From NCBI RefSeq assembly GCF_016862195.1, contig NZ_BOMM01000009.1, positions 1 to 64,000 of the forward strand: a stretch of 64,000 nt of DNA, given 5' to 3'. Below are positions 9,101 to 17,840 of the stretch, piece after piece (within the stretch, counting starts at the first letter, position 1; every line of letters starts with the position of its first letter). The DNA comes from Paractinoplanes ferrugineus (lineage in GTDB: Bacteria > Actinomycetota > Actinomycetes > Mycobacteriales > Micromonosporaceae). The notes beneath the pieces were generated by a model. The model was not told the DNA's origin. It did no database searches and saw only the letters and a list, made by a program, of their open reading frames with translations. A program made the position numbers and the translations under genes.

Positions 9101-9223
9101 ATGACCTGGCTCTGGTTGTCACTCATCGTGATCGGGGTCGCCATGATCGTGGCGGCCTTCTGGCCGACCATCCGTGGCCGGAAGGACAAGGGCGAAAACG
9201 AGGACGGCGTCGCCGAGCGCTGA
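9101..9223 (+). CDS. 40-aa single-pass membrane peptide
   Basis: A short frame of 40 residues: MTWLWLSLIVIGVAMIVAAF, then WPTIRGRKDKGENEDGVAER. One helix at about 3-21 followed by a charged, positive-first tail predicts a single-pass protein with a cytoplasmic C terminus. It sits between the AHSA1 gene and gntR, 25 nt before the gntR start. Function unknown; support is the membrane pattern, ATG start and clean fit into the gap. Confidence 0.55.
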   Translation: MTWLWLSLIVIGVAMIVAAFWPTIRGRKDKGENEDGVAER

Positions 9224-9248
9224 GCGGCGGGCTGGCACACTGCCAAGG

Positions 9249-9884
9249 GTGAGCGACGGAGAGCTGGCCGCCTACAGCCTCGTCGAGCTTGCCGTCGACC
9301 GGCTGCGGCGCGACATCCTGAGCGGGCGCACCGATCCCGGCGAACGACTCGTCGAGGAACAACTGACCCGCCGCCTGGGCATCAGCCGGGCACCCCTGCG
9401 TGAGGCCATGCGCCTTCTGGCCCAGCAGGGCCTGGTCGAGCACATCCCGCGCCGCGGCGCCCGGGTGGCCACGCTCTCCGACGACGACGTGCGTGAGCTC
9501 TACGAGGTTCGGGACGTCCTGGAGCGGCACGCGGTCGCGACCATGCCGGCCCGGCCCGAGCTGACCGGGCTGCGGGCGGCCCTCGAGGTGATGCGCAAGG
9601 CCACCGAGGCGGACGACCGGCTCGAGCTGGCGAACGCGCACCGGCGTTTCCACACCGAGGTGGTGCGGCTCGGCGGCAACAAGCAGATGGCCGGGCTGTA
9701 CGAGTCGATCCTGGTGCGGATCCAGCTCTACATGGCGGTCAACATGCGGCGGGAGGCCGAGACCGCCCGCGCCGAGGACGGTGTGGCGCGCCACGAACGG
9801 CTGTTCGGGGCCATCGACGCGGGCGACACCGAGGGCATTCGGGCGGCACTGAGCGAGCACGGCGCGCGCACGTACCTCACGTAG
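9249..9884 (+). CDS. GntR-family regulator (FadR/FCD subfamily) of the ureide operon
   Basis: 211 residues. N-terminal GntR winged helix (about 8-75: LAVDRLRRDILSGRTDPGERLVEEQLTRRLGISRAPLREAMRLLAQQGLVEHIPRRGARV). C-terminal all-helical FCD ligand domain (about 85-205) with the metal-binding Asp/His pattern (VRDVLER, HRRFHTEVVRLGGN, HERLFGAI). GTG start chosen because homology begins there. A TGGCA/TGCCA inverted repeat (9233-9245) overlaps the start region. It is 79 nt upstream of the allophanate hydrolase gene, whose start carries a GntR-type palindrome, so it probably controls that operon. Confidence 0.92.
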   Translation: MSDGELAAYSLVELAVDRLRRDILSGRTDPGERLVEEQLTRRLGISRAPLREAMRLLAQQGLVEHIPRRGARVATLSDDDVRELYEVRDVLERHAVATMPARPELTGLRAALEVMRKATEADDRLELANAHRRFHTEVVRLGGNKQMAGLYESILVRIQLYMAVNMRREAETARAEDGVARHERLFGAIDAGDTEGIRAALSEHGARTYLT

Positions 9885-9962
9885 CCGCCGCGGAGGGGCG
9901 CCGGCCACGGAAAGACGCAGCGAAACGGCCCCGTTACAAAACCGGGCGGATGCCGAAACAGG

Positions 9963-9974
9963 ATTGTCGACAAT
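9963..9974. promoter_or_regulatory. GntR-type operator candidate
   Basis: Perfect 12-bp palindrome ATTGTCGACAAT covering the first codons of the allophanate hydrolase frame. It matches the TTGTnnACAA-like sites bound by FadR-subfamily GntR regulators. Being at the start of the operon and 79 bp after gntR makes it the best candidate operator. Confidence 0.6.
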
Positions 9975-11589
9975 CGACGATGTGGACGTACACGAGGTCG
10001 TCGAGGAAACGCTCGCAAAGCTTGGCAAAACGGACGGTGTCTGGATCAGCACCTTCTCCGCCGCCCAGCTGCATGCCCGCGCGGACGAGATCGACCCGAG
10101 CCTGCCGCTGGCCGGGCTGACGTTCGGGGTCAAGGACAACATCGACGTCGCCGGTCTGCCCACCACGGCCGCCTGTCCCGGGTTCGGCTATTCCCCGGAG
10201 CGCACCGCCCCGGTCGTCCAGCGGTTGCTCGACGCCGGCGCGATCGCGGTCGGCAAGACCAATCTGGACCAGTTCGCCACCGGTCTGACCGGCGCCCGCT
10301 CCCCCTACGGCACACCGCAGAGCGTCTTCGGCGGCGGCCTGATCTCCGGCGGCTCCAGTTCGGGAAGCGCCGTCGCGGTGGCCGACGGCACGGTCGGTTT
10401 CGCCCTCGGCACCGACACCGCCGGTTCCGGCCGGGTGCCGGCCGCCCTCAACGGCATCGTCGGACTCAAACCGACACGCGGCCTGCTGAGCACCCTCGGC
10501 GTGGTCCCGGCCTGCCGCTCCCTCGACTGCGTCTCGATCTTCGCGCCGGACCTCGGAACGGCCGGCCGGGTGATGCGCACGGCGAGCGGCCACGTTGCCG
10601 GGGACCCATGGTCCCGTACCGGACAACGGCCTTTGATCCTGGATCCTCGGGTGGCCGTGCCGGCGAGCCTGGATTTCTTCGGCGACGCCGGGCAGGAGAA
10701 GGCGTTCGCGCGCTTCGGCGGCGACCTGAAGGTCGACATCGGACCCCTGCTGGAGGCCGGTGACCTGCTCTATCGCGGCCCGTGGGTGGCCGAGCGGCTG
10801 GCCGATCTGGGCGAGTTCCTCGAGGCCCACCCCGATGCGGTCCTGCCGATCACCAGGGACATCCTGCGGACCGGGTACGGGTTCAGCGCCGCCGACGCCT
10901 TCCGTGCGCAGCACCGCCTCCAGGAGCTGAAGCTGGCCGCGGACGAGATCTGGCAGACCGCTGACGTCCTGGTCCTGCCGACGATCGGGACCACCTACAC
11001 GCACGCGGAGATCGCCGCCGACCCGATCGGCCGCAATCTCGACCTGGGTCGTTATACGCAATTCGCGAACCTGCTCAACATGGCTGCCGTGACCGTGCCG
11101 CACGGGTTCACCCACGACGGCCGGCCGGCTTCGCTGACCCTGTTCGGGCCGGCCTTCAGCGACGAGACCCTGCGACACCACGCGCGGTCGCTGACCGGCG
11201 GCGACGTCATGACGATCGCGGTCGTCGGGCTGCACCTGAGCGGCCAGCCGCGCAACGGGGAGCTGCTGGAACGTGGCGCCACCCTGATCGGCGCGGCCCG
11301 CACCGCGCCCAGCTACCGCCTCTACGTCCTGCCCTCCGGCGCGCCCGGCCTGGTGCGGGTGGCGGCCGGCGGAGCGGCGATCGACGTCGAGCTGTGGCAA
11401 CTGCCCGCGAGCGGCGTGGGCGGTTTCCTGACCGGCATCAAGGCCCCGCTCGGCCTGGGCCGGGTCGCGATGCAGGACGGCACCGAGGTCACCGGCTTCC
11501 TCTGCGAGGAATACGCGGTGGCCGGCGCCCTGGACATCACCGCCAGCGGCGGCTGGCGGAACCACCGGATGGGAGGAGCGAACTCATGA
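9964..11589 (+). CDS. atzF: allophanate hydrolase
   Basis: 541 residues. The amidase-signature domain (about 30-440) shows the Ser-cisSer-Lys elements: Lys in [15 protein letters not shown], and the serine cluster [13 protein letters not shown] followed by [15 protein letters not shown]. The C-terminal domain (about 445-541: [38 protein letters not shown]) is the allophanate-hydrolase-specific domain. It converts allophanate to ammonia and CO2, the last step of urea, biuret or cyanuric acid breakdown. TTG start given; no well-spaced ribosome site is visible, and GTG at 9982 is an alternative. Stop overlaps the next ATG (ATGA). Confidence 0.93.
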   Translation: MSTIDDVDVHEVVEETLAKLGKTDGVWISTFSAAQLHARADEIDPSLPLAGLTFGVKDNIDVAGLPTTAACPGFGYSPERTAPVVQRLLDAGAIAVGKTNLDQFATGLTGARSPYGTPQSVFGGGLISGGSSSGSAVAVADGTVGFALGTDTAGSGRVPAALNGIVGLKPTRGLLSTLGVVPACRSLDCVSIFAPDLGTAGRVMRTASGHVAGDPWSRTGQRPLILDPRVAVPASLDFFGDAGQEKAFARFGGDLKVDIGPLLEAGDLLYRGPWVAERLADLGEFLEAHPDAVLPITRDILRTGYGFSAADAFRAQHRLQELKLAADEIWQTADVLVLPTIGTTYTHAEIAADPIGRNLDLGRYTQFANLLNMAAVTVPHGFTHDGRPASLTLFGPAFSDETLRHHARSLTGGDVMTIAVVGLHLSGQPRNGELLERGATLIGAARTAPSYRLYVLPSGAPGLVRVAAGGAAIDVELWQLPASGVGGFLTGIKAPLGLGRVAMQDGTEVTGFLCEEYAVAGALDITASGGWRNHRMGGANS

Positions 11590-12278
11590 CCGCAACGATC
11601 GGGCCGGTCGAGGCCGACCCGTACATGTGGCCGTTCGACGGGTCGGTTCCCGTCGATCGGACCGCGTTGATCTGCATCGACTGGCAGACCGACTTCTGCG
11701 GCAAGGGCGGCTACGTCGACTCGATGGGTTACGACATCGAGCTGACCCGGGCCGGCCTGCCGGCCACCGCCAAGCTGCTGGACCACGTCCGCGGGCTCGG
11801 CATGCTGGTCGTCCACACCCGCGAGGGACACGACCCCGACCTCTCCGACCTGCCGGCGAACAAGCGGTGGCGGTCGGCCCGGATCGGGGCGGAGATCGGC
11901 GGCGACGGACCGTGCGGCCGGATCCTGGTGCGCGGCGAGCCGGGCTGGGAGATCGTCCCCGAGGTGGCCCCGGCCGCCGGCGAGGTCGTGATCGACAAGC
12001 CCGGCAAGGGCGCGTTCTATGCCACCAACCTCGACCTGGTGCTGCGGACGCACGGCATCACCCACCTGATCCTCACCGGCATCACGACCGACGTGTGCGT
12101 GCACACCACCATGCGGGAAGCCAACGACCGCGGTTACGAGTGCCTGATCCTCAGCGACTGCACGGGGGCCACCGATCCGGCCAACCACACCGCCGCACTG
12201 CACATGGTGACCATGCAGGGCGGCGTCTTCGGCTGCGTCTCCACATCGACTGCCGTCATCGCGGCCACGGAGGCCTGA
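11586..12278 (+). CDS. biuH: biuret amidohydrolase (isochorismatase-fold cysteine hydrolase)
   Basis: 230 residues, isochorismatase-like hydrolase. The catalytic triad is visible: Asp in [10 protein letters not shown], Lys in [12 protein letters not shown], Cys in [11 protein letters not shown]. The segments [31 protein letters not shown] and [13 protein letters not shown] match what I recall of Rhizobium leguminosarum BiuH closely, so biuret to allophanate plus ammonia is the likely reaction. The product would go straight to the AtzF-type enzyme encoded just upstream, with which it is translationally coupled. Assignment rests on remembered family sequence, not a search. Confidence 0.85.
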   Translation: MTATIGPVEADPYMWPFDGSVPVDRTALICIDWQTDFCGKGGYVDSMGYDIELTRAGLPATAKLLDHVRGLGMLVVHTREGHDPDLSDLPANKRWRSARIGAEIGGDGPCGRILVRGEPGWEIVPEVAPAAGEVVIDKPGKGAFYATNLDLVLRTHGITHLILTGITTDVCVHTTMREANDRGYECLILSDCTGATDPANHTAALHMVTMQGGVFGCVSTSTAVIAATEA

Positions 12279-12280
12279 CC

Positions 12281-12946
12281 ATGTCAACCGTCGACGCCCG
12301 GCCCGGCCCGTTCACTTTCGACCCGAACCACACCGCCCTGATCGTCATCGACATGCAGCGCGATTTCCTTCTGCCCGGCGGCTTCGGCGAGAGCCTCGGC
12401 AACGACGTGTCGCAGCTGCGTCGCACGATCGAGCCGCTGGCCGCCCTGATCGGCGCCTGGCGCGCGGCCGGGCTGCCGGTCATCCACACCCGCGAGGGCC
12501 ACCTACCCGATTTGTCGGATTGCCCGCCGGCCAAGCTCAGCCGGGGCGCACCAAGCATGCGAATCGGCGACCCGGGGGCGTTCGGCCGGATCCTGATTCG
12601 CGGCGAATACGGCCACGACATCGTCGACGAACTCCAGCCGATCGCGGGCGAGATGGTGATCGACAAGCCGGGCAAGGGCGCGTTCTACGCCACCGAATTG
12701 TCCGACATCCTGGAGAAATCCGAAATATCAAGCTTGATCGTCACCGGTGTCACGACCGAGGTCTGTGTGCACACCACGGTCCGGGAGGCCAACGACCGCG
12801 GCTACGAGTGCCTCGTACTCGAAGACTGCGTCGGCTCCTACTTCCCGGAGTTCCAGCAGGTCGGCCTCAAGATGATCGCCGCCCAGGGCGGCATCTTCGG
12901 CTGGGTCGCCGAATCCCCCTCAGTGATCGCTGCCATTTCGGAGTAG
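12281..12946 (+). CDS. second isochorismatase-fold ureide hydrolase (triuret hydrolase TrtA-like or BiuH paralogue)
   Basis: 221 residues, paralogue of the preceding gene. The triad is conserved (Asp in IVIDMQRDF, Lys in [12 protein letters not shown], Cys in GVTTEVCVHTT), as is the block [12 protein letters not shown]. It differs where the substrate pocket would be: FLLPGGFGESLGND replaces [14 protein letters not shown], and PPAKLSRGAPSMRIGDPG replaces [16 protein letters not shown]. TrtA, the triuret hydrolase, is a close BiuH paralogue found beside biuH in some rhizobia, so triuret to carboxybiuret/biuret is the leading guess. It starts 2 nt after the previous stop. Confidence 0.75.
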   Translation: MSTVDARPGPFTFDPNHTALIVIDMQRDFLLPGGFGESLGNDVSQLRRTIEPLAALIGAWRAAGLPVIHTREGHLPDLSDCPPAKLSRGAPSMRIGDPGAFGRILIRGEYGHDIVDELQPIAGEMVIDKPGKGAFYATELSDILEKSEISSLIVTGVTTEVCVHTTVREANDRGYECLVLEDCVGSYFPEFQQVGLKMIAAQGGIFGWVAESPSVIAAISE

Positions 12947-12949
12947 AGA

Positions 12950-14539
12950 ATGAAGCTGCCCTACTGGGTTCGCGGGGACACCAACGCCTTCTTCGGCTTC
13001 GGCGTCAACGTCCTGGTCAACGTCCTCACCCTCACCGGACTCTGCATCGGCGTCATCAAGATGCCGGCCGGCGACGTCTTCGGCGTCATCCTTCCCGCCC
13101 TCGGCATCGCCCTGGTCGCGGGCAACATCTACTACACCTACCTGGCGCGGCGGCTGGCCGCCAAGGAGAACCGCAGCGACGTCACGGCCATGCCGTACGG
13201 GCCGAGCGTCCCGCACATGTTCATCGTGATCTTCGTGATCATGCTGCCGATCTACCTCACCACCAAGGACCCCATCCGGGCGTGGACGGCGGGCATCGCC
13301 TGGGCCTTCATCATCGGCGTCATCGTGCTGATCGGCGCGTTCGTCGGACCGTACATCCGCAAGTACGCCCCCAAGGCCGCGCTCCTCGGCACCCTGGCCG
13401 GCATCTCGATCACGTTCATCTCGATGAACCCGGCCGGCAACATGTGGAAGGCCGCCTGGATCGCCCTGCCGGTCTTCGGCCTGCTGCTGATCGGCCTGCT
13501 CACCGACATCAAGCTGCCCTTCAACATCCCGATCGGGCTGGTCGCGCTGCTGGCCGGCACCGCGATCGGCTGGATCGGCGGCGCGATGAGCGTCCCCGAC
13601 GTGACCGCCGCCGCCAAGGACATCGCGTTCGCCTTCCCGCACCTGAAGTTCGACCTGCTGATCGACGGCCTCAAGGACATGGCGCCGCTGCTGGCCACGG
13701 CGATCCCGCTGGGCGTCTACAACTTCACCGAGGCGATGACCAACGTGGAGAGCGCGGCCACCGCCGGTGACCGCTTCAACCTGCGCAGCGTGCTGCTGGC
13801 CGACGGCGCCGGCGCGATCATCGGCTCCTGCCTCGGCTCACCGTTCCCGCCGGCCGTCTACGTCGGGCACCCCGGCTGGAAGGCCGCGGGCGGCCGCACC
13901 GGCTACTCGATGGCCACCGGCATCGTCATCGCGCTGCTCTGCTTCTTCGGCCTGTTCGGCCTGCTCGGCTCGATCTTCCCGACCGCGGCGATCGTGCCGA
14001 TCCTGCTCTACATCGGTCTGCTGATCGGTGCGCAGGCGTTCCAGGCGACCCCCCGGGCCCACGCGGCCGCGGTGGTCGCGGCCCTCATCCCGAACATCGC
14101 CCAGTGGGCGACCGGCCAGATGGACAACACCCTGGCCGCCGCCGGCACCACCGCCGCGCAGGTCGGCACGGACGCCCTGACCGGCGCCGGCGTCGTCTAC
14201 GACGGCCTGAAGACGCTCGGCGAGGGCGCCATCCTGGCCGGTCTGGTGCTGGGCGCGATCGTCGTGTTCATCATCGACAAGCGGTTCTGGCACGCGGCGA
14301 TCGGCGCGGGCGCGGGCGCGGTGCTCACCTTCGTCGGCCTGATCCACGCCGAGAAGGTGCAGTGGAACGCCAACGGCCAGGTCGCCCTCGGTTACCTGTT
14401 CCTGGCGGCGATCTGCGTGCTCTTCGCCCTCACCAGACCGACCCCGCGGGTCCCCGACCCGGACGAGACACCCGAGGTCGAGGGCAACACCTTCACCGAA
14501 GCGCCCGAGGGCGGCGTCCCGGTGCCGGCCAAGGCCTGA
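12950..14539 (+). CDS. NCS2-type (xanthine/uracil-like) permease
   Basis: 529 residues with about 12-14 hydrophobic helices and a polar C-terminal tail of about 30 residues (PTPRVPDPDETPEVEGNTF). Resembles purine/pyrimidine permeases of the NCS2 superfamily: MPYGPSVPHMFIVIF in an early helix, and a later GVYNFTEAMTNVESAATAGDRFN segment like the NCS2 signature region. It starts 3 nt after the second hydrolase gene, so it is in the same operon and most likely imports the ureide or ring compound that the enzymes degrade. Substrate not determinable from sequence. Confidence 0.85.
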   Translation: MKLPYWVRGDTNAFFGFGVNVLVNVLTLTGLCIGVIKMPAGDVFGVILPALGIALVAGNIYYTYLARRLAAKENRSDVTAMPYGPSVPHMFIVIFVIMLPIYLTTKDPIRAWTAGIAWAFIIGVIVLIGAFVGPYIRKYAPKAALLGTLAGISITFISMNPAGNMWKAAWIALPVFGLLLIGLLTDIKLPFNIPIGLVALLAGTAIGWIGGAMSVPDVTAAAKDIAFAFPHLKFDLLIDGLKDMAPLLATAIPLGVYNFTEAMTNVESAATAGDRFNLRSVLLADGAGAIIGSCLGSPFPPAVYVGHPGWKAAGGRTGYSMATGIVIALLCFFGLFGLLGSIFPTAAIVPILLYIGLLIGAQAFQATPRAHAAAVVAALIPNIAQWATGQMDNTLAAAGTTAAQVGTDALTGAGVVYDGLKTLGEGAILAGLVLGAIVVFIIDKRFWHAAIGAGAGAVLTFVGLIHAEKVQWNANGQVALGYLFLAAICVLFALTRPTPRVPDPDETPEVEGNTFTEAPEGGVPVPAKA

Positions 14540-14545
14540 TTCCCC

Positions 14546-14577
14546 GGCGGTCCGGTCCCCGCGGGGACCGGACCGCC
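14546..14577 (+). terminator. perfect 15-bp inverted repeat inside the operon
   Basis: Arms GGCGGTCCGGTCCCC (14546-14560) and GGGGACCGGACCGCC (14563-14577) with only GC between, starting 6 nt after the permease stop and ending 19 nt before the next start. As RNA this is a strong hairpin without a U tract. It may be a partial terminator or an mRNA-stabilising element that lowers expression of the AtzH-like gene. Confidence 0.5.
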
Positions 14578-14596
14578 CCAACCGGAAGGACCGAGC

Positions 14597-14968
14597 GTGG
14601 AGATCGACCGGCCCGACGTCATCGCCGAGGTCAGCGCCGCCTTCGAGGCCTACGAGCGCGCCCTGGTGGCGAACGACGTCGACGGCATCCTCAGCTTCTT
14701 CGCCCCCCGCGCGCTGCGCTACGGCATCGCCGACCAGCAGGCCGGCCTCGAGGAACAGTCCCGGTGGCGGCGCGTGCAGGGCGGCCTGCCGCCGGGCCGT
14801 CGCCTCAAGGACACCGAGATCCAGGTGTACGGGATGAACACCGCGATCGTCACGACCCTGTTCGGCTACCCCGGCCGCGACGTGCTCGGCCGCCAGTCGC
14901 AGACGTGGGTGCGGCTGCCCGAGGGCTGGCGGATAGTGCACGCGCACGTCTCCGAACCGGTTGCATAA
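14597..14968 (+). CDS. atzH: AtzH-like (DUF3225, SnoaL-fold) protein
   Basis: 123 residues, one NTF2/SnoaL-like domain: FEAYERALVANDVDGILSFFAPRALRYGIAD at the N terminus and QTWVRLPEGWRIVHAHVS at the C terminus, the typical beta-sheet ending. This family is AtzH-like, named after a gene of the cyanuric acid cluster in Pseudomonas sp. ADP, and usually sits beside ureide or s-triazine amidases. Its presence here strengthens the operon assignment. GTG start with GGAAGGA upstream. Confidence 0.8.
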   Translation: MEIDRPDVIAEVSAAFEAYERALVANDVDGILSFFAPRALRYGIADQQAGLEEQSRWRRVQGGLPPGRRLKDTEIQVYGMNTAIVTTLFGYPGRDVLGRQSQTWVRLPEGWRIVHAHVSEPVA

Positions 14969-14996
14969 ACGCCATTCACCAGGGCATATCGGGGAC

Positions 14997-15872
14997 ATGA
15001 CCGATCCCCGCAGCAAATACCCCGAACCCTCGCTCGACGGCGGCGACCAGCAGCCCCCCGGCCTGACGAGCGCCATGCCGGACCGCCCCGACCACGGCGA
15101 GGAGAGCTACCGAGGCAGCGAGCGGCTGGCCGGCCGCAAGGCCCTGATCACCGGCGGTGACTCCGGCATCGGCCGGGCGGTCGCCATCGCGTACGCCCGC
15201 GAGGGTGCCGACGTGCTCATCTCCTACCTGCCCGAGGAGGAGTCCGACGCCCGGGACACCGCCGCCTACGTGGCGAAGGCCGGGCGCAAGGCGGTCACCG
15301 TGGCCGGCGACATCCGCGACGAGCAACACTGCGTCGACCTGATCGAGCGAGCCGTCTCCGACCTGGGCGGCCTGGACATCCTGGTGAACAACGCCGCCTA
15401 CCAGATGCAGCAGCCGGACGGGATCACCGCGATCACCACCGCGCAGTTCGACCGGGTGATGAAGACCAACCTGTACGCCATGTTCTGGCTGTGCCGGGCC
15501 GCGGTCCCGCACATGCGCCCCGGCGCCACCATCATCAACACCGCGTCGATCCAGGCGTACCAGTCGTCGGCCGCCCTGCTCGACTACGCCACCACCAAGG
15601 GCGGCATCGTCGCGTTCACCAAGGCGCTCGCCGAGGAACTGGCCGGGAAGGGCATCCGGGTCAACGCGGTCGCCCCCGGCCCGATCTGGACCCCACTCAT
15701 CCCGGCCACGATGACCGCCGAGAAGGTCGCGAGCTTCGGCGGCGACACCCCACTCGGCCGCGCCGGACAGCCCGCCGAACTGGCCCCCGCCTACGTCTAC
15801 TTCGCGAGCCCGGAGTCCAGTTACACGACCGGCGAGATCCTCGGCATCACCGGCGGCAAACCGGTCAGCTAG
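14997..15872 (+). CDS. short-chain dehydrogenase/reductase (stress-type SDR)
   Basis: 291 residues. A 45-residue Pro/Asp-rich N-terminal extension precedes a Rossmann fold with TGGDSGIGRA (cofactor), NNAA (LVNNAAYQM), and the Ser-Tyr-Lys triad (NTASIQAYQSS then LDYATTKGG). The long extension is typical of the YhdF/YhxD-like SDRs often annotated as general stress oxidoreductases. ATG start; a GGGCAT element lies just upstream (14982-14987), resembling a general-stress -10, but no well-spaced -35 goes with it. Substrate unknown. It is 28 nt after the AtzH-like gene but probably functionally separate. Confidence 0.9.
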   Translation: MTDPRSKYPEPSLDGGDQQPPGLTSAMPDRPDHGEESYRGSERLAGRKALITGGDSGIGRAVAIAYAREGADVLISYLPEEESDARDTAAYVAKAGRKAVTVAGDIRDEQHCVDLIERAVSDLGGLDILVNNAAYQMQQPDGITAITTAQFDRVMKTNLYAMFWLCRAAVPHMRPGATIINTASIQAYQSSAALLDYATTKGGIVAFTKALAEELAGKGIRVNAVAPGPIWTPLIPATMTAEKVASFGGDTPLGRAGQPAELAPAYVYFASPESSYTTGEILGITGGKPVS

Positions 15873-15903
15873 ACGTTGTCGTCAGCTCGGCGGGGCCGAT
15901 CGC

Positions 15904-16494
15904 CTAGACGTGGTCGGTCACCCAGTGGACGGCGTCCATCACCCACTGGGTCTGCTGCAGATCGGCGACGCCGACGCCGGCCAGGAACAGCGCGGTGACC
16001 AGGTGGGAGCCACGGGCGGTGCGGCGCTGCCGGCCGAACTGGCGCTCCAGCACGAAGTAGCCGACCACCCGGGCGAGGCAGAACACGCCCACCGCGACGG
16101 CAAGCGTGACCGCGAACACGATGAGCGGCGTGCCGAGCGCGCCACCACCGGACAGCGCCCACACGCCCCAGCACACGAACGCGAACAGCACCGCCGCGGT
16201 GGTCCACTCGCTGCCGCGGCGCAGTTCGCTCCAGCGCCAGCTCATCCCGCGGTGCCCGGCCGGCGCCTCGGCACCCGGCCAGCCGACCCCGGTCGGGTCG
16301 TGGTCGGCGTAGCGCTGCGTGTGCTGCGGCGGCTCGTTGACCCGGGCGCGGCCCTGGGTGAACGGGTTGTACCCGGCGACCTTCTCGTCGGCGGACGGAA
16401 CCACCGGCCCGTCAGGCGTCGTGGGGTGATCGGCCCACGGATCCTGCGGTGGCATGTCGAGCGTCCGCTCAGACCACTGCGGTTGCTCCGGCAT
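15904..16494 (-). CDS. membrane protein with Pro-rich N terminus, unknown function
   Basis: 196 residues. A disordered N-terminal 80 residues (Pro, Asp, Gly, Arg; contains DPWADHPTTPDGP) precede two or three helices at about 97-115 (TTAAVLFAFVCWGVWALSG), 119-142 (PLIVFAVTLAVAVGVFCLARVVGY) and 163-178. Read opposite to the SDR and divergent from the acetyltransferase. No recognised domain; resembles lineage-specific actinobacterial membrane proteins. Confidence 0.75.
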   Translation of the reverse strand: MPEQPQWSERTLDMPPQDPWADHPTTPDGPVVPSADEKVAGYNPFTQGRARVNEPPQHTQRYADHDPTGVGWPGAEAPAGHRGMSWRWSELRRGSEWTTAAVLFAFVCWGVWALSGGGALGTPLIVFAVTLAVAVGVFCLARVVGYFVLERQFGRQRRTARGSHLVTALFLAGVGVADLQQTQWVMDAVHWVTDHV

Positions 16495-16587
16495 ACTTCC
16501 CCCTCAATTGTGTCGCCCCCGCCGTCGAGAGTAGCGAGCCGACATAATCATTGGCCGTAGGGCGCTCGGTCCGTTACACAAGTGCCT

Positions 16588-17811
16588 ATGGACGATTCCG
16601 TGCGCATCCGTCAAGCGACCAACGACGACCATGCCGCGGTCGTCGATCTCGAGGGTTACGTCTTTCACCACGACTTCGACGACGAGGCCCGCGCGCTCGA
16701 CCGCCGGCTGTGGGAGCCGGAACGGTCACTGGTCGCCGATGACGACGGCGCCGTCGTCGGGCACACCACGGTGCTGACCCGTGACCTCACCGTACCCGGC
16801 GCGATCATCCCCGCCGCCCACGTGACCGGCGTCGGCGTGCTGCCCACCCACCGCCGCCGCGGGTTGCTCACCGCGATGATGCACCGCCAGCTGGCCGACA
16901 TCGCCGAGGCCGGGCGCGAACCGGTCGCCGTGCTGTGGGCCAGCGAGACGACGATCTACCCCCGCTTCGGGTACGGCCCGGCAGCCTCCCGCCTCCGGCT
17001 CGACGCGATGACCCGCGAGGTGCGGATCACGCCGGCCGTCCCGGCCCCCGGTGGCCGGCTGCGCATCGTCAAGCCGACCGAGGCCGTCGAGGAGCTCAGG
17101 AAGGTCTACGACCAGGCCCGCCCCGGCCGGATCGGCTGGTCGAGCCGCCCCGGGGCCTGGTGGGACTACCGCCTGTGGGATCCGAGCGACTGGCGCGACG
17201 GCGCCACGGCCCGCAAGGGGGTGCTCTACGAAGGCCCCGACGGCCCGCAGGGCTACGCGTTGTGGCGCGTGAAGAACAACTGGGACGACTACGGCCCCAA
17301 CGGGCAGACTCGGGTCGTCGAGGTGGTCGCCGACGACCCCGGCGTCTACACCGAGCTCTGGCGCTTCCTGCTCGGCATCGACCTGGCCCGCAGCGCCTAT
17401 TACGACTCCGCCGCCCTGGACGAGCCCCTGCAATACCTGGTCGACGAGCCCCGCCGCCTGGGCCGCGCCTACAGCGACGGGCTGTGGATCCGCGTCATCG
17501 ACCTCCCGGCCGCCCTCGAGGCGAGGCGCTACCTCGCCCCGTTCGACGTCGTTCTGGAGGTCACCGACCCGCTGATCACCCGGAACAGCGGGCGCTGGCG
17601 CCTGACCGCCGGACCCGACAAGGCCACCTGCGTGCGCACCACCGACCCGGCCGACCTGGCCTGTTCGATCACCGACCTCGGCGCGGTCTACCTGGGCGGC
17701 CCCACGCTCGGCGCATTGGCCGCAGCCGGCCGCGTGCAACGCCTGACCGACAATTTCCCGGCCACCGCCTTCGGCTGGGAGCGCATGCCGAACCCCATCG
17801 AGGTGTTCTGA
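16588..17811 (+). CDS. eis: Eis-type GNAT N-acetyltransferase
   Basis: 407 residues, the length of Eis proteins: GNAT domain 1 with the acetyl-CoA loop GVGVLPTHRRRGLLTAMM (about 86-103), a second degenerate GNAT domain, and a C-terminal sterol-carrier-like domain (about 300-400). The chain ends in phenylalanine (MPNPIEVF), as in Eis enzymes where the terminal carboxylate acts in catalysis. Members acetylate amines such as aminoglycosides or lysine side chains. ATG chosen; GTG two codons upstream is equally open, and neither has a clear ribosome site. Confidence 0.92.
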   Translation: MDDSVRIRQATNDDHAAVVDLEGYVFHHDFDDEARALDRRLWEPERSLVADDDGAVVGHTTVLTRDLTVPGAIIPAAHVTGVGVLPTHRRRGLLTAMMHRQLADIAEAGREPVAVLWASETTIYPRFGYGPAASRLRLDAMTREVRITPAVPAPGGRLRIVKPTEAVEELRKVYDQARPGRIGWSSRPGAWWDYRLWDPSDWRDGATARKGVLYEGPDGPQGYALWRVKNNWDDYGPNGQTRVVEVVADDPGVYTELWRFLLGIDLARSAYYDSAALDEPLQYLVDEPRRLGRAYSDGLWIRVIDLPAALEARRYLAPFDVVLEVTDPLITRNSGRWRLTAGPDKATCVRTTDPADLACSITDLGAVYLGGPTLGALAAAGRVQRLTDNFPATAFGWERMPNPIEVF

Positions 17812-17840
17812 GTGACCCCCGCGGCGGTACCGTCGGCGAC

